Shown: piece by piece, positions 43,344-50,783 of the stretch
Layout of the letters: the number at the start of each line of letters is the position of its first letter
How positions within the stretch are numbered: the first letter of the stretch is position 1
Origin: Streptomyces sp. P9-A4
GTDB taxonomy: Bacteria; Actinomycetota; Actinomycetes; Streptomycetales; Streptomycetaceae
Direction of reading: 5' to 3'
Length of the DNA: 64,000 nt
Assembly (NCBI RefSeq): GCF_036634195.1
Contig: NZ_JAZIFY010000001.1
Location: 4,970,501-5,034,500 of the forward strand
Position numbers and translations under genes: made by a program
Notes under the pieces: generated by a model
The model's input: only the letters and a program-made list of their open reading frames with translations
Database searches by the model: none
Told to the model about the DNA's origin: nothing

Positions 43344-45524
43344 GTGACAGCAGCAACGCACTCCACTCTTTTCCCGCAGGTCCCGGAGACGGCCGACGCG
43401 GTGCTCGACGGGCTCGACCCGGAGCAGCGCGAGGTCGCCCTGGCCCTGACCGGCCCGGTGTGCGTGCTGGCGGGAGCCGGCACGGGCAAGACGCGGGCGA
43501 TCACCCACCGCATCGCCTACGGGGTCCGGTCGGGCAGACTCCAGCCCGCCAGCGTGCTGGCCGTCACGTTCACCAACCGCGCCGCGGGCGAGATGCGCGG
43601 CCGGCTCCGGCAGCTCGGCGCGGGCGGTGTCCAGGCCCGTACGTTCCACTCGGCGGCCCTCCGCCAGCTCCAGTTCTTCTGGCCGAAAGCCGTCGGCGGC
43701 GATCTGCCCCGGCTCCTGGAGCGGAAGATCCAGCTGGTCGCCGACGCGGCGGCCCGCTGCCGGGTCCGGCTCGACCGGAACGAGCTCAGGGACGTCACCG
43801 GCGAGATCGAGTGGGCCAAGGTCACCCAGACCGTCCCCGCCGACTACCCGGCCGTCGTCGCCAAGTCCCTCAGGGACGCCCCCCGCGACCCGGCCGAGAT
43901 CAGCCAGATCTACGCCATGTACGAGCAGCTGAAGCGCGACCGCTCGGTGATCGACTTCGAGGACGTGCTGCTGCTCACCGTGGGCATCCTCCAGGACCGG
44001 CACGACATCGCCGACCAGATCCGCAGCCAGTACCAGCACTTCGTGGTGGACGAGTACCAGGACGTCTCCCCGCTCCAGCAGCGGCTGCTCGACCTGTGGC
44101 TCGGTGACCGCGACAACCTCTGCGTCGTCGGCGACGCCAGCCAGACCATCTACTCGTTCACCGGCGCCACCCCCGACCACCTGCTGAACTTCCGCACCCG
44201 CCACCCCGGCGCCACCGTGGTCAAGCTCGTCCGCGACTACCGCTCCACCCCGCAGGTCGTCCACCTCGCCAACGGGCTGCTGAGCCAGGCCCGCGGCCGG
44301 GCCGCCGACCACCGTCTGGAGCTGATCTCCCAGCGCGACCCGGGCCCCGAGCCGGTCTACACGGAGTACGCCGACGAGCCCACCGAGGCCGAGGGCACCG
44401 CCCGCCGCATCCGCGACCTCATCGCCGCCGGCGTCCCGGCCGGCGAGATCGCCGTCCTCTACCGGATCAACGCCCAGTCCGAGGTCTACGAGCAGGCCCT
44501 CGCCGACGCCGGGGTGCCCTACCAGCTGCGCGGCGCCGAGCGCTTCTTCGAGCGCCAGGAGGTACGGGAGGCGGGCATCGCCCTGCGCGGCGCCGCCCGC
44601 GCCGGGGGCAACGACTCCCTCCTCGACGACGCCGACGACCTCCCCGCGCAGGTCAGGGCCGTGCTCTCCACCAAGGGCTGGTCGACGAGGCCGCCCGCGG
44701 GCTCGGGCGCCGTCCGCGACCGCTGGGAGTCCCTCGCCGCCCTCGTCCGGCTCGCCGAGGACTTCGCCCGCGCCAAGCAGGGCGCCACCCTCTCCGACCT
44801 GGTCGCCGAGCTGGACGAGCGGGCCGCCGCCCAGCACGCCCCGACCGTCCAGGGCGTCACCCTCGCCTCGCTGCACGCGGCCAAGGGCCTCGAATGGGAC
44901 GCCGTCTTCCTGGTCGGCCTCACCGAGGGCATGCTGCCCATCACCTACGCCAAGACCGACGAGCAGGTCGAGGAGGAACGACGCCTGCTGTACGTCGGTG
45001 TCACCCGCGCCCGGCTCCACCTCACGCTCTCCTGGGCGCTCGCGCGCTCCCCGGGCGGCCGGGCCTCCCGGCGGCCCAGCCGCTTTCTCAAGGGGCTGCG
45101 GCCCGGCTCCGGGTCCCTCGGCACGGTCCCGTCCGGCGGGTCCGGCTCCTTCGAGCGGGGCTCCGGTGCGGCAGGCCGGCGCAAGCCGCGCGGCCCCGCC
45201 CTGTGCCGGGTCTGCGGGACGACCCTCACCGAGGCGGGCGCCATGAAGCTGATGCGCTGCGAGGACTGCCCCTCGGACATGGACGAGGGCCTCTACGAGC
45301 GGCTCCGCGAGTGGCGCTCGGAACAGGCCAGGGAACTCGGCCAGCCGGGCTATTGCGTGTTCACCGACAAGACGCTGATGGCCATCGCCGAGCGGGTCCC
45401 CGCCACCGGCGGGGAGCTCTCCACGATCTCCGGCGTCGGAGCCCGCAAGCTGGACCGCTTCGGCGCCGATGTCCTGGCCATCTGCGCAGGTGAGGACAGT
45501 GGGGCAGGAGTGGACGAGGACTGA
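43344..45524 (+). CDS. uvrD2: ATP-dependent DNA helicase UvrD2
   Basis: A 726-residue SF1A helicase: Walker A AGAGTGKT near residue 33, VDEYQDVSPLQQ, GDASQTIYSFTGA, SLHAAKGLEWD and VGVTRAR. The C-terminal part has a tetracysteine zinc element (CRVCG...CEDCP, about residues 620-650) and then an HRDC domain (YCVFTDKTLMAIA...SGVGARKLDRFG), exactly the UvrD2 arrangement. It unwinds DNA in repair and replication and is essential in mycobacteria. GTG start; the N-terminus begins TAATHSTLFP. Confidence 0.93.
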   Translation: MTAATHSTLFPQVPETADAVLDGLDPEQREVALALTGPVCVLAGAGTGKTRAITHRIAYGVRSGRLQPASVLAVTFTNRAAGEMRGRLRQLGAGGVQARTFHSAALRQLQFFWPKAVGGDLPRLLERKIQLVADAAARCRVRLDRNELRDVTGEIEWAKVTQTVPADYPAVVAKSLRDAPRDPAEISQIYAMYEQLKRDRSVIDFEDVLLLTVGILQDRHDIADQIRSQYQHFVVDEYQDVSPLQQRLLDLWLGDRDNLCVVGDASQTIYSFTGATPDHLLNFRTRHPGATVVKLVRDYRSTPQVVHLANGLLSQARGRAADHRLELISQRDPGPEPVYTEYADEPTEAEGTARRIRDLIAAGVPAGEIAVLYRINAQSEVYEQALADAGVPYQLRGAERFFERQEVREAGIALRGAARAGGNDSLLDDADDLPAQVRAVLSTKGWSTRPPAGSGAVRDRWESLAALVRLAEDFARAKQGATLSDLVAELDERAAAQHAPTVQGVTLASLHAAKGLEWDAVFLVGLTEGMLPITYAKTDEQVEEERRLLYVGVTRARLHLTLSWALARSPGGRASRRPSRFLKGLRPGSGSLGTVPSGGSGSFERGSGAAGRRKPRGPALCRVCGTTLTEAGAMKLMRCEDCPSDMDEGLYERLREWRSEQARELGQPGYCVFTDKTLMAIAERVPATGGELSTISGVGARKLDRFGADVLAICAGEDSGAGVDED

Positions 45525-45537
45525 GGAAAACTCGTCG

Positions 45538-45577
45538 GAAAAATAGTTTGCGCCTGCCCCGTCAAGCCCCATAGGTT
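45538..45577 (+). promoter_or_regulatory. wblC/whiB7 promoter with AT-rich upstream motif
   Basis: TTGCGC (45548-45553) and TAGGTT (45572-45577) are separated by 18 nt, directly preceded by an A/T-rich block (GGAAAAATAG, 45538-45547). This is the arrangement known for WhiB7/WblC-autoregulated promoters. Confidence 0.75.
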
Positions 45578-45696
45578 CTTAACCACGACAACAGCGGCTT
45601 CTTCGAAGCCCTGTCTTCGTGCTGTACTTGTCCAAATAAACATGAGGGTCCGGCTCACACCCGAACCCTCCGAGACGCCGAGAGGAGGCGAATCCA

Positions 45697-46050
45697 GTGA
45701 TCAGCTACACCATCCAGACCAGCTCCGCCAGCACCGTCAGCTTCGTCAGCACCGCCAAAATGACCGATCGCTCGGCCGCCTCCGCCTGCACGCTCGGCTT
45801 CTCCGCCGCTGCGCTCCTTGGCACCGGTCTGCCCGCCACCGGTCTGCCCGTCGCCGGTATTTCCGGTCTCGGTGAGGCTGCCCGGAAGCTGCGCAATGAG
45901 CGACCGACCAAGGCACTGGAAGCAGTAGAAGCAGGCAAGGCCACGGTCTATGGCTTTGCGGCGACCGGTGCCGGCAAGCAGCAGACGACGACGCACCACC
46001 ACAAGATGTGGGCCTTCCGTGGGCTCGAACCCTGGAGTGATCCAGTCTGA
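45697..46050 (+). CDS. upstream ORF in the wblC leader (117 residues)
   Basis: GTG start with GAGGAGG 10 nt upstream, encoding a serine/threonine-rich N-terminus (ISYTIQTSSASTVSFVS) and a basic C-terminal portion ending GLEPWSDPV. Its stop codon lies inside the first hairpin of the attenuator immediately before wblC. Regulation of whiB7/wblC by translation of a leader ORF with transcription attenuation is known in Streptomyces and mycobacteria. Inhibited translation would favour read-through into wblC. Whether the peptide has any activity of its own is unknown. Confidence 0.75.
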   Translation: MISYTIQTSSASTVSFVSTAKMTDRSAASACTLGFSAAALLGTGLPATGLPVAGISGLGEAARKLRNERPTKALEAVEAGKATVYGFAATGAGKQQTTTHHHKMWAFRGLEPWSDPV

Positions 46051-46108
46051 TCCTTGATCAGACCGGCGCCTTCAGGGCCGCGGAACCCCACCCGGGATCC
46101 GCGGCCCT
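46045..46108 (+). terminator. wblC attenuator: anti-terminator and intrinsic terminator hairpins
   Basis: GTCTGATC (46045-46052) pairs with GATCAGAC (46056-46063), overlapping the leader ORF stop. A second stem, AGGGCCGCGGAACCC (46074-46088) with 46094-46108 (one mismatch), is followed by TCTGTTTG. GGCGCCTTC (46065-46073) could also pair with 46137-46145, enclosing the terminator. Confidence 0.75.
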
Positions 46109-46220
46109 TCTGTTTGTCCCCGAACGGGGAGGACACGAAGGCGCCTCGGGACAGCACCACCCGGTACCAGCCGAAAACCCGGTCAACCGGCCGGAAACGA
46201 CCAGACGAGGAAATACCGCC

Positions 46221-46592
46221 GTGCAACTCGAAGCGCACGCCCCGTCCGTACCGCCTTCCGACTCGATCCCCCTGCCCGGCCTCACGGAGGACCCCGCTTT
46301 GATCCCCCTCACCGCGCTCACCGCGCTCGACGACGCCATCGAGAACCTCGGCGTGCCCGTCCCCTGTCGCGCCTACGACCCGGAGGTCTTCTTCGCGGAG
46401 TCCCCGGCCGACGTCGAGTACGCGAAGTCCCTCTGCCGGACCTGCCCGCTCGTGGCCGCCTGCCTCGCCGGCGCCAAGGAGCGCCGCGAGCCCTGGGGTG
46501 TCTGGGGTGGCGAGCTCTTCGTCCAGGGCGTCGTCGTCGCCCGCAAGCGGCCCCGTGGCCGTCCGCGCAAGAACCCGGTCGTCGCGGCATGA
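46221..46592 (+). CDS. wblC: WhiB-family regulator WblC (WhiB7 orthologue)
   Basis: A 123-residue redox-responsive transcription factor. The four iron-sulfur Cys are at 49, 72, 75 and 81; the WhiB7-type turn EPWGVWGGE follows, and an AT-hook RGRPRK is at 112-117, which tells WhiB7 from other WhiB proteins. It pairs with the principal sigma factor to activate intrinsic antibiotic-resistance genes and its own promoter. It has a long attenuated leader, as expected. GTG start. Its last codons overlap the following gene (ATGA). Confidence 0.93.
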   Translation: MQLEAHAPSVPPSDSIPLPGLTEDPALIPLTALTALDDAIENLGVPVPCRAYDPEVFFAESPADVEYAKSLCRTCPLVAACLAGAKERREPWGVWGGELFVQGVVVARKRPRGRPRKNPVVAA

Positions 46593-46912
46593 GCGCCACC
46601 GGAACCATCGACCGCCCCCTCACGCACGATCCCCAGAAGCAGGCCCCGATGACCTCTTCCACCAGCGAGCCCGCCGGCTTCGCGACCTCAGTCTTCTCCC
46701 CCTCCGCCGCGCCCGTCGCGCGTCAGAACAGGACCCGTGAAATGCAACTCGCCCCAGAAGCCCTGGCTCGTGCTCATATGCACGAGCGACAGCGTGAGGC
46801 CGACGCGGAACGCCAGGCCGTGCGCCTGGTCGCCGCCCGGCGCATGCAGCGCCGCGCCGAGCGCGTCTCGCTGCGCGCCCGCCGCGCGCTCGCCATGGCC
46901 GTCATGCACTGA
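46589..46912 (+). CDS. small basic protein translationally coupled to wblC
   Basis: A 107-residue protein whose ATG overlaps the wblC stop. The first 50 residues are Ser/Thr/Pro-rich; the second half is a strongly charged helix (ALARAHMHERQREADAERQAVRL, RMQRRAERVSLRARRALA). A shorter form could start at ATG 46742 (QLAPEALARAHM). Being co-expressed with wblC it may take part in the antibiotic response; no function is known. Confidence 0.6.
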   Translation: MSATGTIDRPLTHDPQKQAPMTSSTSEPAGFATSVFSPSAAPVARQNRTREMQLAPEALARAHMHERQREADAERQAVRLVAARRMQRRAERVSLRARRALAMAVMH

Positions 46913-47024
46913 GTCCGTACCCGGACCGACAGATCCCGCGCCCCCCAGGGGCGCCCCCGCGGGGGCCCGTCCGAACGGACCGGCCCCCGCGGTGCGTTGT
47001 CGGGTCGGCGGGGCTTCGTCGGGT

Positions 47025-47030
47025 TATCGT
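47025..47030 (+). promoter_or_regulatory. -10 element for a leaderless transcript
   Basis: TATCGT 7 nt before the GTG at 47038; no ribosome binding site. Confidence 0.55.
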
Positions 47031-47037
47031 CACAAGG

Positions 47038-47220
47038 GTGAACGACGCCCGTACCCCCGAGGGCCCCCTCGCCTGCGCGCGCTGCGGCAAGACCTCCGAG
47101 ACCCTGCCGCTGACCTGGACCTGTTCCGTGGAGAACGGCCGGCGCAGCTACTTCTGCGAGGAGTGCGCCCGCGCCAACATCCGCTCGATCGAGGGCCGCC
47201 TCGACTCCTCCTGGTGGTGA
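47038..47220 (+). CDS. small zinc-finger-like protein
   Basis: A 60-residue protein with two CxxC pairs, CARCGK near residue 13 and CEECARAN near residue 40, plus one more Cys (TWTCSVENG), forming a probable treble-clef or ribbon-type zinc site. I recall similar short proteins as common in streptomycetes near wblC but know no function. Leaderless promoter upstream. Confidence 0.7.
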   Translation: MNDARTPEGPLACARCGKTSETLPLTWTCSVENGRRSYFCEECARANIRSIEGRLDSSWW

Positions 47221-47280
47221 AGGCCGCCCCGGCCCGGCCCCCCGCCCCCGCCCCCGGCCCTGCCCCCGCCCCGGCCGGGA

Positions 47281-48633
47281 CTAATCGGCGGCGGGGGCAG
47301 GCACGAAGCCCGGCAGCCACTCCGCCAGCTCGTCCCGCAGCCGTACCGTCGCGTTGAGCTGGCACAGCACCCCGATCGTGCTCAGCGTCACCCGGTGTAT
47401 CAGCAGGTACGAGGGCGGCAGGTTGAGCTGCTTGCCCAGCTGGTGGGCGGGGGAGCGGGGGTCGGCGATCCGGGCCGCCTGGGTGCGCATCCAGCCCCGG
47501 GTGAAGAGGAAGGACTCCGCCTCCGCCGGTTCGATGATCGGCAGCAGGTACTCCAGGACCGCGTCCGGGTCGAGCGCGACCGACTCCTTGACGAAGCCCT
47601 CCGTCCGCAGCGCCCCGTAGACACCGTCGGCGTCACCGGCGAGCGTCATCCGCAGGCAGGTCCCGATCGTCTCCGGCAGCCCGCCCGGCAGCCGGTCCAC
47701 CGTGCCGAAGTCGAGGACCCCGAGCCGCCAGCCCTCCGGCCCCTCGTCCTCGTCGGCGCCGGGCAGCAGCCGGAAGTTCCCCGGGTGCGGATCGGCGTGC
47801 AGCAGCCCCGTGCGCGCGGGGCCGGAGAAGAGGAAGCGGGCCAGCAGCTGACCCGCCCGGTCCCGCTGCTCCTGCGTGCCGTCCGCGATCACCTCCGCCA
47901 GCGGGATGCCGTCCATCCACTCGGTCACCAGGACCTGGTCCGCCCGGTGCACCACCGCCGGCACCCGCACATCGGGATCGTCCGCGAACTCCTCCGCGTG
48001 CCTCTGCTGCGCCGCCGCCTCCAGGCCGTAGTCCAGCTCCTCGGAGACCCGGTCCCGCATCTCCGAGATCAGCGGCTTGATGTCCATGCCCGGGATCAGC
48101 GGACCGAGCAGCCGCGCGAATCGGCTCAGCTGCGTCAGGTCCGAGAGCAGCGCCTCCCCGGCACCCGGGTACTGCACCTTGACCGCGACCTCGCGCCCGT
48201 CGTGCCACACGGCCCGGTGCACCTGGCCGATCGAGGCGGCGGCGGCCGGCTTGTCCTCGAACTCGAGGAACAGCTCCCGCCACTCCGCGCCCAGCCGCTC
48301 CTCCAGGACCGCGTGGACCGTCCGCGTCGGCATCGGCGGCGCAGCGTCCTGAAGCTTCGTCAGCGCCGCCCGATACGGCCCGGCCACCTCCTCGGGGAGG
48401 GCCGACTCGAAGACGGACAGCGCCTGTCCGAACTTCATCGCCCCTCCCTTCAGCTCACCGAGGACCTTGAACAACTGCTCGGCGGTGCGCTGCTGGAGCT
48501 CGCGGGCGACCAGCTCGGCCGATCTCCCGCCGATCCGCTTGCCCAGGCCCCAGGTGGCCCGGCCCGCGAAGCCCAGCGGCAACGCGGCCAACTTGGCGGT
48601 CCGGGTGACCGCCTTCCGGGGAAGATCAGACAT
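47281..48633 (-). CDS. ABC1/AarF (UbiB-type) kinase-like protein
   Basis: A 450-residue atypical kinase. Family landmarks in order: KFGQ (KxGQ motif), AAAASIGQVH (Ala-rich loop), VAVKVQYP (Lys), HADPHPGN (catalytic loop) and DFGTVDR. All key residues are present, in contrast to the degenerate kinase at 28296-30938. UbiB-type proteins support lipid or quinone metabolism and are usually membrane-associated ATPases. This is the positional equivalent of Rv3197, beside whiB7 in mycobacteria. GGAGGGG precedes the ATG. Confidence 0.9.
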   Translation of the reverse strand: MSDLPRKAVTRTAKLAALPLGFAGRATWGLGKRIGGRSAELVARELQQRTAEQLFKVLGELKGGAMKFGQALSVFESALPEEVAGPYRAALTKLQDAAPPMPTRTVHAVLEERLGAEWRELFLEFEDKPAAAASIGQVHRAVWHDGREVAVKVQYPGAGEALLSDLTQLSRFARLLGPLIPGMDIKPLISEMRDRVSEELDYGLEAAAQQRHAEEFADDPDVRVPAVVHRADQVLVTEWMDGIPLAEVIADGTQEQRDRAGQLLARFLFSGPARTGLLHADPHPGNFRLLPGADEDEGPEGWRLGVLDFGTVDRLPGGLPETIGTCLRMTLAGDADGVYGALRTEGFVKESVALDPDAVLEYLLPIIEPAEAESFLFTRGWMRTQAARIADPRSPAHQLGKQLNLPPSYLLIHRVTLSTIGVLCQLNATVRLRDELAEWLPGFVPAPAAD

Positions 48634-48674
48634 ACGCCCCTCCAAAACCCAGACTGCCGTGCCGCGCAGGGCCG

Positions 48675-49844
48675 TTACCCCGCCATTGTGTCCTGCGCGC
48701 CTCCGACCGCCGAGGCGCGCTCCCCCTCTCCCGCGCGCGCCGCGCCGCAGGGGCAGGCCGGATGGGGTCTCAGCCGCTCCGCCCGCCACTCCAACAGCGG
48801 CAGCGACGCCTCCCAACGGGTGCCCGTGCTCGCCGGGAGGTCCCCGTCCAGGAACACCAGCGCGTGCGCGGCGGCCAGCCCCGCCACCGCCGTCGCAAGC
48901 CCCAGGTCGCAGGCGGGCAGGGGGTGCGGGGCGCCCGAGCGCCACTGGGCGAGCAGCCGGGGCCAGTCCGGCTCCCCGTCCGTCCGCGCCTCCTGGAGAC
49001 ATCGCGCGCAGGCCGTGCCGCCGGGCAGCACGAGCGGACCGACCGTGCCCGTCGCCTCCAGGACCCCCGCGTACAGATGGGGGGTGCCGGTGGCGACCCA
49101 CCCTCCGGCCGGGAGGGGATCGGGGACGTACGCCCCGAGTCCGTCCCTCGGTGTCACCACGACGAGTGAGAGTCCGGTCCCGCCGCTCCCTTCACCCGGT
49201 CCGCGGCCGGGCGCCGCCCTGCCCGGCCGGACCGCGGCGGCCCGGCCCCTCCGCCAGCCGCCGACCAGGCGTCGCGCCGCCGTCGCCCGCCGCTCACCCA
49301 CGGCCTCGGGCGGAAGCCCGCCGGGGGACGTCTCCCAGGGCTCGACCCGGCCGGAGTCCAGCACCTCGACCGTGCCCACTCCGGCTGCCGACAGCAGGGC
49401 CGCCACCGTCGTCCCCACCCGTCCGGCGCCCCGGACCTGGACGCGCAGGGCCCGCCGGGCCGCCAGCGTCCGCGCCGCCCGGTCCGGTTCGGGATGGACC
49501 ACCGAGAGCGAGGCCAGATCGGCGCGGAGCGGATCGAGGGCGGTGTCCCGCGCCCCGGCCGCCGGACCCGTCCTCCCCGGTCGCCCGGCCGCCGCGTCGG
49601 AGAGCAGCCCGGCCGACTCCAGCCGCCCGAGGAGGGCGTCGAGGTGTCCCTCCGGCAGGCCGCGTGCCCGCGCCTCGGCCCGCAGCAGTTCGACACCCCG
49701 GGTGCCGTCCAGGAGTCCCAGCACCGCTCCCGTCCCGGGGTCGACGGGGTCGAGCACCACCGCGTGCGCGGGGGTGACCCCGAACTGGAGGCGGCGCAGC
49801 CCCCGCCAGGCCCGCCGCAGTGCCGGTTTCACCATCGGATGCAT
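48675..49844 (-). CDS. ThiF-family adenylyltransferase-like protein
   Basis: A 389-residue protein with a C-terminal ThiF-like nucleotide-binding fold: RGAGRVGTTVAALLSAAG (GxGxxG) and a downstream VEVLDSGRVEPWETSPGGL; Cys pairs CARC and CPCG could bind zinc. The N-terminal ~120 residues form a winged-helix-like region (GLLDGTRGVELLRAEA, LLGRLESAGLL), as seen in precursor-peptide-binding ThiF relatives. The substrate is unknown. Several starts are possible (49844, 49835, 49883); 49844 is used. It lies upstream of the ABC1 kinase gene on the same strand, 41 nt apart. Confidence 0.75.
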   Translation of the reverse strand: MHPMVKPALRRAWRGLRRLQFGVTPAHAVVLDPVDPGTGAVLGLLDGTRGVELLRAEARARGLPEGHLDALLGRLESAGLLSDAAAGRPGRTGPAAGARDTALDPLRADLASLSVVHPEPDRAARTLAARRALRVQVRGAGRVGTTVAALLSAAGVGTVEVLDSGRVEPWETSPGGLPPEAVGERRATAARRLVGGWRRGRAAAVRPGRAAPGRGPGEGSGGTGLSLVVVTPRDGLGAYVPDPLPAGGWVATGTPHLYAGVLEATGTVGPLVLPGGTACARCLQEARTDGEPDWPRLLAQWRSGAPHPLPACDLGLATAVAGLAAAHALVFLDGDLPASTGTRWEASLPLLEWRAERLRPHPACPCGAARAGEGERASAVGGAQDTMAG

Positions 49845-49963
49845 TCGTCCCGCCCCCGCCCTCGTCCCGTACCGCGCATTCATGATCGAAAGCCTCATGA
49901 TCGACAACGGCTCTTTCGCCGTCCGTGGTGAGAATGCCCCGCCGTCGTGACGGGCGCCGAAAG

Positions 49964-49972
49964 TTGTCCACA
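49964..49972 (+). promoter_or_regulatory. exact DnaA box (TTGTCCACA)
   Basis: TTGTCCACA in the 233-nt divergent region between the ThiF-like and YgjP-like genes; exact match to the Streptomyces consensus. A nearby AGTCATTC block is AT-richer. A lone box is not an origin. Confidence 0.5.
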
Positions 49973-50064
49973 GGCGAGGGGAATAGTCATTCAAATGGTG
50001 CGCGGTGGGGTCGGATCGTTCCCGAAACCACTCCGGAGGCGGGACTTCCCCCGTCGGCAGCGGG

Positions 50065-50070
50065 TAACGT
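50065..50070 (+). promoter_or_regulatory. -10 element for a leaderless transcript
   Basis: TAACGT, 7 nt before the GTG at 50078. Confidence 0.55.
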
Positions 50071-50077
50071 CGGGGCC

Positions 50078-50653
50078 GTGCCCGCCGACCCACAGCGCAG
50101 CGTGACCGACAAGCCGCACCGCGGTGCCGGGACGAGTGCGGTCGAGGTCCGCAGAAGCCCGCGGCGGAGCAGGACCGTCTCGGCCTACCGCGAGGGCGAC
50201 CGGACCGTGGTGCTCATCCCGGCCCGGATGTCCGAGGCGGAGGAGCGCCGCTGGGTAGGCGTCATGCTGGACAAGCTGGCCGCCCAGGAGAGCCGGAGCG
50301 TCCTCGGGGACCGTGAGCTGACCGAGCGCTCACTGCGGCTCTCGGAGCAGTACTTCGGCGGCCGGGCCCGGCCTTCCTCCGTGCGCTGGGTCACCAACCA
50401 GAACTCCCGCTGGGGCTCCTGCACCCCCTCCGAAGGCAGCATCCGCCTCTCCCACCGGCTCCAGGGCATGCCCGAGTACGTCGTCGACTACGTCCTCCTG
50501 CACGAGCTGGCCCATCTGCTCGTACCGGGCCACGGCCCGAGGTTCTGGCGGCTCCTGGAGGCGTACCCCCGCACCGAGCGGGCCCGAGGCTATCTGGAGG
50601 GTGTGGTGGCCGCCGAGCGGCTGCCGCATTTGCCCGCCGCTCGCGAGGAGTGA
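50078..50653 (+). CDS. YgjP-like (DUF45, M48-type) metallopeptidase
   Basis: A 191-residue protein with the zinc-binding motif HELAHLLVPGHGPRFW (HExxH followed by a distal His) and the typical NQNSRWGSCTPSEG and IRLSHRLQGMP blocks. The family is thought to be metal-dependent proteases, with no confirmed substrate. The start is placed at GTG 50078 by the leaderless promoter; the longer ORF reads through non-coding sequence. Confidence 0.87.
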   Translation: MPADPQRSVTDKPHRGAGTSAVEVRRSPRRSRTVSAYREGDRTVVLIPARMSEAEERRWVGVMLDKLAAQESRSVLGDRELTERSLRLSEQYFGGRARPSSVRWVTNQNSRWGSCTPSEGSIRLSHRLQGMPEYVVDYVLLHELAHLLVPGHGPRFWRLLEAYPRTERARGYLEGVVAAERLPHLPAAREE

Positions 50654-50783
50654 CGCCCCGGGTACGCGCGGGAGTGGATTTCCCGATTCCGTACCGAAAA
50701 CGACCTGGCCTGTCTCAATGTCGCATACAGCGGTTAGCCTGGCGCGAGCATTCGCCATTCGGGATGGGGGACGGTCGTTACGC

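Noticed and set aside
46074..46108. Hairpin before wblC as a simple terminator of uvrD2
   Set aside because: It lies in the wblC leader well downstream of the uvrD2 stop and the wblC promoter, so it acts as an attenuator.
49964..49972. DnaA box as a replication origin
   Set aside because: Only a single box, no dnaA/dnaN or AT-rich unwinding region near it.
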